From Streptomyces griseus (lineage in GTDB: Bacteria > Actinomycetota > Actinomycetes > Streptomycetales > Streptomycetaceae), in NCBI RefSeq assembly GCF_900460065.1, contig NZ_UAVD01000048.1, forward strand, positions 21,602 to 85,601: a DNA stretch of 64,000 bases. The letters are read 5' to 3'. Below are positions 9,501 through 16,902 of the stretch, piece by piece (the stretch's first letter is position 1; every line of letters begins with the position of its first letter). The notes beneath the pieces were generated by a model. That model was given only the letters and a program-made list of their open reading frames with translations. It made no database searches and was not told where the DNA came from. The position numbers and the translations under genes are program-made.

Positions 9501-9706
9501 AGGGCGGACCGCAGAACGGGTGGCTCCAGGCGCCTCCCCCGCAGGCCGGCCCGGGTGCGCCCGGGGCGGGTGTGCCGCAGCAGCCGCAGCCGGAGCAGCA
9601 GGGCGAGCAGGCCAACCCGGCAGGCCAGCCCGATCTGCAGGGGCCGGTGCCTCCCGCCGGCTGGCAGCAGACGCCTCCCCAGCCGCCGCCGGCACCTCGG
9701 CAGTAG
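6548..9706 (+). CDS. EspI-like Pro/Gln-rich ParA/MinD family ATPase
   Basis: A 1,052-residue protein starting at GTG 6548 (AGGAGGC, 3-nt spacer). Residues 1 to about 590 are disordered and rich in Pro, Ala, Ser and Gln, with QPQPQ runs. A SIMIBI ATPase domain follows (about 595-860) with a deviant Walker A KGGVGKTT at 612-619, a DANPDAGTLG switch segment and an LTDSGTG Walker B-like strand. The last 190 residues are again Pro/Gly/Gln-rich with PGQPM repeats. The layout matches EspI of mycobacterial ESX-1, a proline-rich ATPase encoded in an esx locus. It is probably a cytosolic ATPase acting with the Esx machinery, perhaps in regulation or positioning. The disordered arms are longer than I would expect for the family. 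Confidence 0.82.
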   Translation: MNGDRDEIRGGWDLPVDESSDADPAEMTGEFTIDYTPPAWYTQNAAGDSSGGAGSHLAPPPPPVGAPLSSPGLSATPGGFDPDWAPAPPASAEPAVPAAPEPPVSPAVPATPYAPAPRAQTPDAPAPHTQGSDATAPHTHGSHAPAPHTGTPDAPAAAPGADSGDTGAFGGGDVESGSTMRFSPAALKREIAEREAEAAAGSAGGTGSGAAPDAPSGAGAAPDDAKPTAPGPASDAGSGSGSEGTSSSVTSASPPSPASSDTSATSSEAAVSPLPSLGDTGSEAVSRTDAGSAVSESGGPAGTTTDGTPGPDGVSAPGVPAGTGARDAAPQDVPPPAADAPQAAAAPVPWSPPAQGGALPPLPPTFQPAAPGPSAPQPAAQWPGSAPANEAPGGYGFPQADQPPHAPQAPQAPQQPYQQQGFPGQHGPYGPGAPLPPQAPQGAGGYGFPPQGGYGFPQPGQAPPAPQLQSQPQPQPQPQPQATFPAQSNPNLPAPVAPQQPEAYGQQPQAQPPQQQQPPVDPRTGGAWPTPVAHDQRERSVPGAPLGYTAAVELSSDRLVRGKQKAKSSRNPSAASRFKLGGKKEEAERLRKLELIRTPVLSCYRIAVISLKGGVGKTTTTTALGSTLATERQDKILAIDANPDAGTLGRRVRRETGATIRDLVQAIPYLNSYMDIRRFTSQAPSGLEIIANDVDPAVSTTFNDEDYRRAIEVLGKQYPIILTDSGTGLLYSAMRGVLDLADQLIIISTPSVDGASSASTTLDWLSAHGYADLVQRSLTVISGVRETGKMIKVDDIVQHFETRCRGVVVVPFDEHLAAGAEVDLDMMRPKTREAYFHLSALVAEDFARAQQQQGLWTGDGQNPPPQFAPPMPGQQGYPAPGQPMPGQPMPGQQGVPGQHAPQHAPGQQIPGRQPYAPQQPGPGRPYPQQPHPGHPPQAQPGQHAQPGQPGQPQPYAQQPYGGQPPYGGYPTAGQPGGPYAPQGAQGGPQNGWLQAPPPQAGPGAPGAGVPQQPQPEQQGEQANPAGQPDLQGPVPPAGWQQTPPQPPPAPRQ

Positions 9707-9750
9707 GACCCGAAGTGGTTGAGACCAATGGGGGTCAGTGAAGGTCCGGT

Positions 9751-9786
9751 GAAGGGCCCGTACCGCTCGCGCGGTGCGGGTCCTTC
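9751..9786 (+). terminator. Hairpin terminator after the EspI-like gene
   Basis: A 16-bp stem with two mismatches (9751-9766 with 9771-9786) is closed by a 4-nt loop, 44 bp after the stop codon. There is no T-run, as is common for Streptomyces terminators. Confidence 0.75.
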
Positions 9787-9812
9787 CGCTATTCCCGCAG
9801 CCCACACGCGGT

Positions 9813-9853
9813 TTGACGGACCGTTGACGAGCCTTGACGACCGCTGATAGACC
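9813..9853 (+). promoter_or_regulatory. Promoter with three phased TTGACG repeats upstream of the peptide importer
   Basis: TTGACG occurs at 9813-9818, 9824-9829 and 9834-9839, spaced 11 and 10 bp, each followed by a G/A/C-rich tetramer. The second copy is positioned as a -35 element for TAGACC (9848-9853, 18-nt spacer). Repeats phased at one helical turn are typical of OmpR/PhoB-type activator sites, so the importer operon may be controlled by a response regulator; the regulator is unknown. Confidence 0.5.
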
Positions 9854-9925
9854 TTCGCTTCACCAACTGGCGAACCAGAGATCTGCCCGCCTTCTTCAGC
9901 GAGTGATGACGCGAGGTCCCCGTCC

Positions 9926-11803
9926 ATGGTCACTAGAGTTCCCCACCACTCCACCCGGCCACGCCGACGCCTACGCCTCCTGCTGGCCTCCGGCGTGGCC
10001 GCCCTGGCACTCACCGCCGGATCCGTCGTACCCGGAAACCCGCTCGCGCCCGACCCCTCCGAGGCGCGCGCGGAGGACGGGAAGTCGACGCTCACGGTCG
10101 CCGTCGCGCAGAGCGTCGACTCGCTCAGCCCGTTCCTGGCGCAGCGGCTGCTCAGCACGAGCGTCCTGCGGCTGATGTACGACTTCCTCACCAACTACGA
10201 CCCGAAGGACAACAAGGCGATCCCGGGTCTGGCCACCGCGTGGGAGCCCTCCGCGGACAAGCTGACGTGGACGTACACGATCCGCTCGGACTCGAAGTGG
10301 TCCGACGGGCAGCAGGCCACCGCCGAGGACGCGGCCTGGACGTTCAACAAGATGATGACGGACGAGGGCGCCGCCACCTCCAACGGCAGCTTCGTGGGGA
10401 ACTTCGAGAAGGTGACCGCCCCCAGCAAGGACAAGCTGGTCATCACGTTGAAGGAGCCGCAGGCCACGATGGCCGCGCTCGACGTGCCGATCGTCCCCAA
10501 GCACCTCTGGGAGAAGGTCGGCGACTTCTCGAAGTTCAACAACGACAAGGAGTTCCCCATCGTGGGGAACGGTCCGTTCATCGTGACGGACTACAAGGTC
10601 GACAGCTATGTGAAGCTGAAGGCCAACAAGGACTTCTGGCGCGGGTCCCCCAAGTTCGACGAGCTGGTCTTCCGCTACTACAAGGACCAGGACGCGGCCG
10701 TGGCCGCCCTGCGCAAGGGCGAGGTGTCCTTCGTCGCGGGCAGCCCCAGCCTGACCCCGGCCCAGTCCGCCTCCCTGGAGAACACCCCGGACATCAAGGT
10801 GAACGACGCCCCGGGCCGCCGCTTCTTCGCGCTCGCCGTCAACCCCGGCGCCCGTACCAAGGACGGGCAGAAGTTCGGCGACGGGCACCCGGCGCTGCTG
10901 GACCAGAAGGTGCGGCACGCGCTGTTCATGGCGGTCGACCGCAAGACCATCATCGACAAGGTGTTCCAGGGGCACGCCGTCGAGGGCGAGGGCTACATCC
11001 CGCCCCGCTTCGGCGACTACTTCTGGAAGCCGTCGGCGGACCAGAAGCTCGCCCACGACCCGGCGAAGGCCTCGGACCTGCTCGACGAGGCCGGGTACGA
11101 GAAGAACAGCGCGGGCAAGCGCGTCGGCAAGGACGGCAAGCCGCTCGACTTCCGCATCCTCTGCCACGCCACCGACCCCAACGACAAGGCGATCGGCAAG
11201 TACCTCCAGGAGTGGTGGGGCGAGCAGGGCATCGGGCTGAAGGTCGACTGCCTCGACAACGTTTCCGACCCCTGGTACGCCGGTGAGTACGACCTCGCCT
11301 TCGACGGCTGGTCCGTCAACCCCGACCCCGACTTCGTCCTCTCCATCCACACCTGCGACGCGCTGCCGGCGAAGGCGAAGGAGACGGCGTCGACGGACAA
11401 CTTCATCTGCGACAAGCAGTACGACGAGCTCTACAAGAAGCAACTGGCCGAGTACGACCCCGCCAAGCGGGCGGATCTGGTCAAGCAACTGGAGTCGCGG
11501 CTGTACGACACCGGGTACATGAACGTCATGGCGTACCCGAATGCCGTCGAGGCCTACCGCACCGACCACATCGAGTCCATCACCACCATGCCGTCGGCCG
11601 CGGGCAACATCTACGGCCAGGACGGTTACTGGAGCTGGTGGTCGGCGGTCCCGGCCGCCGGGGCCTCCTCGTCCGGTTCCTCCGACTCCGGTGGCTCCTC
11701 CACCGGGGTGCTCGTCGGGATCGGGATCGCCGTCGTCGTCCTCGCCGGTGGCGGACTCCTGTTCGCCATGCGTCGCCGCTCCACCGCGGAAGACCGTGAA
11801 TAG
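9926..11803 (+). CDS. Peptide ABC transporter substrate-binding protein with C-terminal membrane anchor
   Basis: A 625-residue family-5 extracellular binding protein (DppA/OppA type). Residues 1-50 carry a twin-arginine-containing basic region and hydrophobic core of a signal peptide but no lipobox Cys. The mature part shows the family signature: VAQSVDSLSPFL, a WTYTIRSDSKWSDGQ segment near residue 110 and the C-terminal lobe with repeated lobe-closing motifs. After a Ser/Gly linker, a membrane helix (about 592-612) and an RRR tail anchor the protein at its C-terminus. It captures peptides or similar solutes and delivers them to the two permeases encoded next. It is followed 3 bp later by the permease gene. 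Confidence 0.9.
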   Translation: MVTRVPHHSTRPRRRLRLLLASGVAALALTAGSVVPGNPLAPDPSEARAEDGKSTLTVAVAQSVDSLSPFLAQRLLSTSVLRLMYDFLTNYDPKDNKAIPGLATAWEPSADKLTWTYTIRSDSKWSDGQQATAEDAAWTFNKMMTDEGAATSNGSFVGNFEKVTAPSKDKLVITLKEPQATMAALDVPIVPKHLWEKVGDFSKFNNDKEFPIVGNGPFIVTDYKVDSYVKLKANKDFWRGSPKFDELVFRYYKDQDAAVAALRKGEVSFVAGSPSLTPAQSASLENTPDIKVNDAPGRRFFALAVNPGARTKDGQKFGDGHPALLDQKVRHALFMAVDRKTIIDKVFQGHAVEGEGYIPPRFGDYFWKPSADQKLAHDPAKASDLLDEAGYEKNSAGKRVGKDGKPLDFRILCHATDPNDKAIGKYLQEWWGEQGIGLKVDCLDNVSDPWYAGEYDLAFDGWSVNPDPDFVLSIHTCDALPAKAKETASTDNFICDKQYDELYKKQLAEYDPAKRADLVKQLESRLYDTGYMNVMAYPNAVEAYRTDHIESITTMPSAAGNIYGQDGYWSWWSAVPAAGASSSGSSDSGGSSTGVLVGIGIAVVVLAGGGLLFAMRRRSTAEDRE

Positions 11804-11806
11804 TCC

Positions 11807-12898
11807 ATGAGCTCAGAAAGCACTCCCGCCCTGCTCAAGGGCGCGGCGGGCGTGGAGAGCACCGCATCCGGCGGCCCGGCTCCGGCCGGGCCGTCGGCCC
11901 GCTCCCCGCGCTCCCGCTCCACCGCCGCCTACGCCCGCTACGCGGCGGGCAAACTCGCCGGGGCGGCCGTCTCCCTCTTCGCCGTCCTCGTCACCAGCTT
12001 CTTCCTCTTCCGGCTGATCCCCGGCGACCCGGTCAAGCAGATGACCGGCGGCCGTCAGGTGTCGACCGAGCAGATCGCGGCGATGCGCCGGGAGTTCGGC
12101 CTCGACCTGCCGCTGTGGCAGCAGTTCACCCAGTACTGCGGCAAGGCGCTGACCGGCGACTTCGGTACGTCGTACCAGTTCCGCGCCCCCGTCGTCGACA
12201 AGATCGCCGAGGCGCTGCCGGCCACCCTGCTGCTGACCGGGACCGCCTTCGTCATCTACACCCTGCTCGGCATCTGGCTGGGCGCCCGCTCGGCGTGGCG
12301 CAACGGCAGTGCCGGGGACCGCGCGAACACGGCGTTCGCGCTGACGCTGTACTCGGTGCCCTCGTTCTGGCTCGGCCTGCTCCTCATCATCACCCTGTCG
12401 GTGGGCATCGGCCCGATCCCCGGGATCTTCCCGACCGGCGGCATGGAGTCCGGGAACACCGAGGGGATCGACCGGGTGCTGGACATCGCCCACCACCTGG
12501 TGCTGCCCGTGGTCACGCTGGTCGCCGTGGAGTACGCGCGCACCCTGCTGGTGATGCGCTCCTCGCTGCTGGACGAGATGGGCAGCGACTATCTGACGAC
12601 CGCCCGCGCCAAGGGGCTGCGCGACGACCTCGTACGCCGCAAGCACGCCGTGCCGAACGCGATGCTGCCGACCGTGACGCTGCTTTTCGTGAACCTCGGC
12701 ACGACGGTCGCCGGGGCGATCCTGGTGGAGACGGTGTTCTCCTGGCCGGGTCTCGGCGGCCTGTTCTACCAGGCGCTGAGCGTGCCCGACCTGCCGTTGG
12801 TGCAGGCGCTGTTCTTCGTGTTCGCCGCCGCGGTGATCCTGATGAACACGCTGGCCGATGTGATCTATCCGCTGCTCGATCCCCGGGTGGGCCGATGA
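11807..12898 (+). CDS. Peptide ABC transporter permease, DppB type
   Basis: A 363-residue inner-membrane permease. An unusual 45-residue Ser/Pro/Arg-rich N-terminal extension precedes the first helix; then come the family features: LIPGDPVKQM after helix 1, EFGLDLPLWQQF, and the ABC-coupling EAA-like loop DYLTTARAKGLRD. About six membrane helices are visible. It starts 3 bp after the binding-protein stop and overlaps the next permease by four bases (ATGA), so it belongs to a tightly coupled operon. With the DppC-type partner it forms the channel. Confidence 0.92.
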   Translation: MSSESTPALLKGAAGVESTASGGPAPAGPSARSPRSRSTAAYARYAAGKLAGAAVSLFAVLVTSFFLFRLIPGDPVKQMTGGRQVSTEQIAAMRREFGLDLPLWQQFTQYCGKALTGDFGTSYQFRAPVVDKIAEALPATLLLTGTAFVIYTLLGIWLGARSAWRNGSAGDRANTAFALTLYSVPSFWLGLLLIITLSVGIGPIPGIFPTGGMESGNTEGIDRVLDIAHHLVLPVVTLVAVEYARTLLVMRSSLLDEMGSDYLTTARAKGLRDDLVRRKHAVPNAMLPTVTLLFVNLGTTVAGAILVETVFSWPGLGGLFYQALSVPDLPLVQALFFVFAAAVILMNTLADVIYPLLDPRVGR

Positions 12899-13869
12899 CG
12901 ACGTCGATGCAGAAGCCCGAGCCGCTGGAACCGGAGGCCCGGAAGCCCTCCGGGCCTCCGGCGAAGCAGGTCCCGGGGCAGAGCCCGCGCGCCCTCACCC
13001 GGGCCCGGCGCCGGCAGGCGGTGGCCCGCTTCTGGCGGCAGTACCGCACGCACCGCGCCGGGCTCGTCGGGCTGGCCGTGCTGGCGGTCATCGCCCTGCT
13101 CGCGCTGACCGCCCCGCTGCTGGTCGGGGCCGACTCGCAGAGCGTGACCAACGCCCCGGGCGGCCCGATGGAGGCGCCGAGCGGCGAGTTCCCGCTCGGG
13201 ACCGACCAGTTCGGCCGCAGCCTGCTGGCCCTGATGCTGTGGGGCACCCGGGTCTCGCTGACGGTCGGGCTGCTCGCCGCGTTCCTGTCGGTGGCGATCG
13301 GGACCCTGATCGGGATCACCGCGGGCCACTTCAAGGGCTGGTACGCCACCGTCATCATGCGGGTGACGGACTGGTTCCTGGTGATGCCGACCCTGGTGCT
13401 GGCGATCGCCCTGGCGACGGTCCTGTCCCGGTCGGTGTGGACGACGATCCTGGCGATCGGCGTGACGACCTGGCCGACGACGGCCCGGCTGGTCCGCGCC
13501 CAGACGCTGTCCGTCGAGTCCCGCCCGTACATCGAACGCTCCCGGGCGCTCGGCGGCGGACACCGCCACATCATGTCCCGTCACGTCCTGCCCAATGTGA
13601 TGCCGCTGGTGCTGGCCCAGACCACGCTCGTGATCTCCACCGCCATCCTCACCGAAGCCACGCTCGCCTTCCTCGGGCTCAGCGATCCCACGATCGTCTC
13701 CTGGGGCGGTCTGCTCCAGGACGCCCGCGAGGCCGGCGCGGTCAGCTCCGGCAACTGGTGGTACCTCGCTCCGCCCGGACTCGCCATCGCCGTGGTCGCC
13801 CTCGCCTTCACGCTGTGCGGCCGCGCCGTCGAGTCCGTGCTCAACCCCAAGCTGGGGGTGTCCCGTTGA
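12895..13869 (+). CDS. Peptide ABC transporter permease, DppC type
   Basis: A 324-residue permease. A 50-residue Pro/Arg-rich cytoplasmic N-terminus (OppC_N type) leads to helix 1, an extracytoplasmic loop with the hallmark PLGTDQFGRS, and a core of about five more helices bearing the EAA loop PYIERSRALGGGH and the LTEATLAFLGLS motif. It heterodimerises with the DppB-type protein. It starts within the upstream stop codon (ATGA) and its TGA overlaps the TTG start of the first ATPase. Confidence 0.92.
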   Translation: MTTSMQKPEPLEPEARKPSGPPAKQVPGQSPRALTRARRRQAVARFWRQYRTHRAGLVGLAVLAVIALLALTAPLLVGADSQSVTNAPGGPMEAPSGEFPLGTDQFGRSLLALMLWGTRVSLTVGLLAAFLSVAIGTLIGITAGHFKGWYATVIMRVTDWFLVMPTLVLAIALATVLSRSVWTTILAIGVTTWPTTARLVRAQTLSVESRPYIERSRALGGGHRHIMSRHVLPNVMPLVLAQTTLVISTAILTEATLAFLGLSDPTIVSWGGLLQDAREAGAVSSGNWWYLAPPGLAIAVVALAFTLCGRAVESVLNPKLGVSR

Positions 13870-15032
13870 CCGCCACGACCACGACCACCACACCGAACCC
13901 GGATCCGGCCGGCTCCCCCGGCCCGTCGAACCCGGTCGGTGATCCACCGCTCCTGGAGGTGCGGAACCTGACCGTCACGTACGGGGGCGGGGCCGACGCC
14001 GTCCCCGCCGTACGGGGGGTCGATCTGCGGGTGGAGGCCGGGCAGAAGCTCGGCATCGCCGGTGAGTCCGGCTGCGGGAAGTCGACGCTGGCCCTGGCTC
14101 TGCTCCGGCTCCTGCCCGCGACGGCGAAGCTGACCGGCGAGATCCTGCTCGACGGCGAGGACGTCCTGACCATGAAGTGGGGCCGCCTGCGAGCGGTCCG
14201 CTGGGCGGGCGCGTCGATCGTCTTCCAGGGCGCGATGCACTCGCTGAACGCCGTGCACCGGGTCGGGGACCAGATCGCGGAACCGATCCTGCTGCACAGC
14301 AAGGCCACCCCGGCCGCCGCCCGCCGGCGCGCCGGTGAGCTGCTGGAGCAGGTGGGCCTGCCGGCCGCCCGCGCGCAGGCGTACCCGCACGAGCTGTCCG
14401 GCGGGCAGCGCCAGCGCGTGATGATCGCGATGGCGCTCGCCTGCGATCCGCGGCTGATCGTGGCGGACGAGCCGACGACCGCGCTGGACGTGATGATCCA
14501 GGCGCAGATCCTGCGTCTGATCGAGCAGCTGGTGTCCGACCAGAACGTCGGCCTGATCATGATCAGTCACGACCTCGCGGTGCTCGCCGACACCTGCGAC
14601 CGGCTCTCGGTGATGTACGCGGGCCGGGTCGTGGAGGAGGGCCCGGCGGCGGAGGTGTACACGGACGCCCGTCACCCGTACGGCAAGGCGCTCTCCGCCG
14701 CTTTCCCGAGGATCGGGGACCTCTCCTCCCGGCACGCCCCGCGCGGTCTGCCGGGAGACCCGCCGGACCCCGCGGCGCTGCCGGGCGGCTGTACGTTCCA
14801 TCCGCGCTGCCCGGTGGCGCTGGACGTCTGCGCCACCGAGGACCAGGAGCTGCGGGGAGCCGGGGGTGGGCGCCGGGCCGCCTGCGTCCTGGTGGACGCG
14901 GACGCGGCGCCCGTGGACGGCGCCCGGCCCGCTGCCGAGGGAGCCCGTGCGGAGGGGGCGGGGCCCGACGCCGAGAGCGCACACGCGGACGGCGCACAGT
15001 CCGGGGACGACGAAGCAAGGAGCACCCCTTGA
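13866..15032 (+). CDS. Peptide ABC transporter ATP-binding protein, DppD type
   Basis: A 388-residue ABC ATPase. The start is taken as TTG at 13866, overlapping the permease stop (TTGA) with GGGGG about 6 nt upstream; no ATG or GTG fits in frame. Walker A GESGCGKST, signature LSGGQRQRV, Walker B LIVADEPTTALD and the H-loop MISHDLAV are intact. The C-terminal oligopeptide/dipeptide transporter domain has the Cys cluster FHPRCPVALDVC, and the tail is Ala/Glu/Gly-rich and probably disordered. It pairs with the DppF-type ATPase to power import. Confidence 0.92.
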   Translation: MTATTTTTTPNPDPAGSPGPSNPVGDPPLLEVRNLTVTYGGGADAVPAVRGVDLRVEAGQKLGIAGESGCGKSTLALALLRLLPATAKLTGEILLDGEDVLTMKWGRLRAVRWAGASIVFQGAMHSLNAVHRVGDQIAEPILLHSKATPAAARRRAGELLEQVGLPAARAQAYPHELSGGQRQRVMIAMALACDPRLIVADEPTTALDVMIQAQILRLIEQLVSDQNVGLIMISHDLAVLADTCDRLSVMYAGRVVEEGPAAEVYTDARHPYGKALSAAFPRIGDLSSRHAPRGLPGDPPDPAALPGGCTFHPRCPVALDVCATEDQELRGAGGGRRAACVLVDADAAPVDGARPAAEGARAEGAGPDAESAHADGAQSGDDEARSTP

Positions 15033-16066
15033 GCACCACGCCCCCTGTCAGCACCACGGCCCTCCTCAGCGCCGAGGCGCTGAAGGTCGCGTTCCCCGGC
15101 CGGCGCGGGGCCGCCACCGCCCGCGCCGTCGACGGGGTCGACCTGGACATCCGGCCCGGCGAGATCGTCGCGCTGGTCGGCGAGTCCGGCTGCGGCAAGA
15201 CGACGCTCGCCCGGTCCCTGCTCGGCCTGGTCCCGCCCACCTCGGGCCGGGTCACCTTCGGCGGCGCCCCGCTCGACTACACGGGCCGGGCCCTGAAGGC
15301 GTACCGCAAGCGCGTACAGCTGGTCCTCCAGGACCCCAGCGGCTCGCTCAACCCCCGGCACACGGTGTACGACGCGGTGGCCGAGGGCCTGCGCATCCAC
15401 AGGTACGCGGGCGACGAGCGGGCGGCCGTCTCGGAGGCCCTCTCCCGGGCCGGCCTGCGTCCGCCGGAACGGTTCTTCCTGCGCTTTCCGCACGAGTTGT
15501 CGGGCGGTCAGCGCCAGCGGGTCGTGATCGCCGGGGCGCTGGTGCTGGAGCCGGAGCTGATCGTCGCCGACGAGCCGGTGGCCTCGCTGGACGCGTCGGT
15601 ACGGGGCGAGATCCTGGCGCTCCTGCTGCGCCTGCGGGACGAGCTGGGGCTCTCGGCGCTGGTGGTCACCCATGACCTGGGGCTCGCCTGGAACATCGCG
15701 GACCGGGTGGCCGTGATGTATCTGGGCCGGATCGTCGAGACGGGCCCGGTCGAGCAACTGCTCACGGCCCCTCAGCACCCGTACACCCGGGCCCTGCTGT
15801 CCGTCCTCCCGGAGGCGCAGGGCGAACCGGTGGTGCTGGCGGGCGAGCCGCCGGACCCCTCGAAGGTGCCTTCCGGCTGCCGGTTCCACGTCCGCTGCCA
15901 GGTCCTGGCCTCGGGTGAGGCGGAGCGGGCGGGCGTGGCGGAGTCCTGCCGCACGGTGGATCTGCCGGTGCTGAACGGGGCCGGGGAGGCGCAGGTGGCC
16001 TGCCACTGGGCGGCGGCCCGCGCCGGGGAGAGCGGGGGCGGGTCCGCCGATGCACCGCTGACCTGA
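15029..16066 (+). CDS. Peptide ABC transporter ATP-binding protein, DppF type
   Basis: A 345-residue ABC ATPase starting at TTG 15029 (AAGGAG at 15016-15021), again overlapping the upstream stop as TTGA. Walker A GESGCGKTT, signature LSGGQRQRV, Walker B LIVADEPVASLD and the H-loop VVTHDLGL are present. The C-terminal oligopeptide domain carries FHVRCQVLAS and a later Cys, a variant of the usual Cys pattern. It is the last gene of the importer operon and works as a heterodimer with the DppD-type subunit. Confidence 0.92.
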   Translation: MSTTPPVSTTALLSAEALKVAFPGRRGAATARAVDGVDLDIRPGEIVALVGESGCGKTTLARSLLGLVPPTSGRVTFGGAPLDYTGRALKAYRKRVQLVLQDPSGSLNPRHTVYDAVAEGLRIHRYAGDERAAVSEALSRAGLRPPERFFLRFPHELSGGQRQRVVIAGALVLEPELIVADEPVASLDASVRGEILALLLRLRDELGLSALVVTHDLGLAWNIADRVAVMYLGRIVETGPVEQLLTAPQHPYTRALLSVLPEAQGEPVVLAGEPPDPSKVPSGCRFHVRCQVLASGEAERAGVAESCRTVDLPVLNGAGEAQVACHWAAARAGESGGGSADAPLT

Positions 16067-16082
16067 GGCCGGTGGACCTCAG
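16063..16082 (+). terminator. Possible weak terminator of the importer operon
   Basis: CTGAGG (16063-16068) and CCTCAG (16077-16082) form a 6-bp stem with an 8-nt loop overlapping the stop codon. The stem is short and there is no T-run, so support is weak. Confidence 0.3.
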
Positions 16083-16205
16083 CGGGTCCGGTAACGGGCG
16101 TGGATCAGCCCGCTCGCGGTGGCTTTCGGCGGTCCCGCGGATGATGACCGCCGCCCCCGCGGAACTCATCGGTCGGCATGCGCCGGCTCCCTGCCGCGAC
16201 AGACT

Positions 16206-16266
16206 GCGAAGAGTTCTTCGCGAAGAACCCTTCGCGAAGAACTCTTTGCGGTCTAGAGTCTGCCGC
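16206..16266 (+). promoter_or_regulatory. Large palindromic operator and leaderless promoter of the ArsR-type regulator
   Basis: Arms 16206-16224 and 16231-16249 match at 18 of 19 positions in inverted orientation; the inner 14 bp are perfect. Each arm contains TTCGCGAA, itself a palindrome. TAGAGT at 16254-16259 fits a -10 element that would start transcription next to the ATG at 16267, giving a leaderless message, and the right operator arm covers the -35 zone. Autorepression by the encoded regulator is the natural reading. Confidence 0.75.
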
Positions 16267-16902
16267 ATGACCCACACCACCCCGCACCCTTCCGACGACC
16301 CGTCACTGGACGAGGGATCGGTCGTCCTGGACGCCAAGGGGCTGCGCGCCATGGCGCATCCGGTCCGCGTGCAGGTGGTCGGGCTGCTGCGGAGGCACGG
16401 CCCGTCCACGGCCACCAGGCTCGCGGAGCGGCTGGGGGTGAACTCCGGTACGGCCAGTTACCACCTGCGTCAGCTCGGCGCGGCGGGCTTCGTCGAGGAG
16501 GACACGGAACGCGGCAACGGCCGCGAGCGCTGGTGGCGTTCGGTGCACCGGTCGACCTGGTTCAACGACCCGGAACTGGCCGACCGGGAACCGGAGGCCG
16601 CCCTCGCCTACCAGCAGTCCGTCGCCTCCATCTACTCGCTGCGCACCCGGCAGACACTGAACGAGCTCCGGACGATGCCCCGCGCCTGGCGGGAGAGGTT
16701 CGATCTGAGCGACTGGGCACTGCGCCTCACCCCCGAGGAAACCGCCGCGCTCTACCAGGAGTTGGGAGACGTCATCGGTCGCTACCGACGGGACACCCCG
16801 GAGAACGCGGCGACCGCCCCGGCGGGGGCGGAGCGCGTGGGCCTCATCACGCACATCCTGCCCGAGCTGAACACGCCCGCCCCGGAAGAAGAGGCGCCGT
16901 GA
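16267..16902 (+). CDS. ArsR-type winged-helix transcriptional regulator
   Basis: A 211-residue regulator. The winged-helix domain (about residues 24-100) begins with the family motif LRAMAHPVRVQVVGLL and has a recognition helix around VNSGTASYHLRQL followed by a wing with ERGNGRERWW. The C-terminal half is helical, with Trp/Phe residues that could form a ligand pocket, and no metal-binding Cys pair, so it is of the non-metal ArsR class. The ATG at 16267 is likely leaderless and lies 17 bp after the palindromic operator. It overlaps the MFS gene (GTGA), so it most likely controls that exporter and itself. Confidence 0.88.
   Translation: MTHTTPHPSDDPSLDEGSVVLDAKGLRAMAHPVRVQVVGLLRRHGPSTATRLAERLGVNSGTASYHLRQLGAAGFVEEDTERGNGRERWWRSVHRSTWFNDPELADREPEAALAYQQSVASIYSLRTRQTLNELRTMPRAWRERFDLSDWALRLTPEETAALYQELGDVIGRYRRDTPENAATAPAGAERVGLITHILPELNTPAPEEEAP

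Noticed and set aside
6971..9805. A 944-codon minus-strand open frame
   Set aside because: It mirrors the EspI-like gene, is Arg/Gly-rich without domains, and has no ribosome site.
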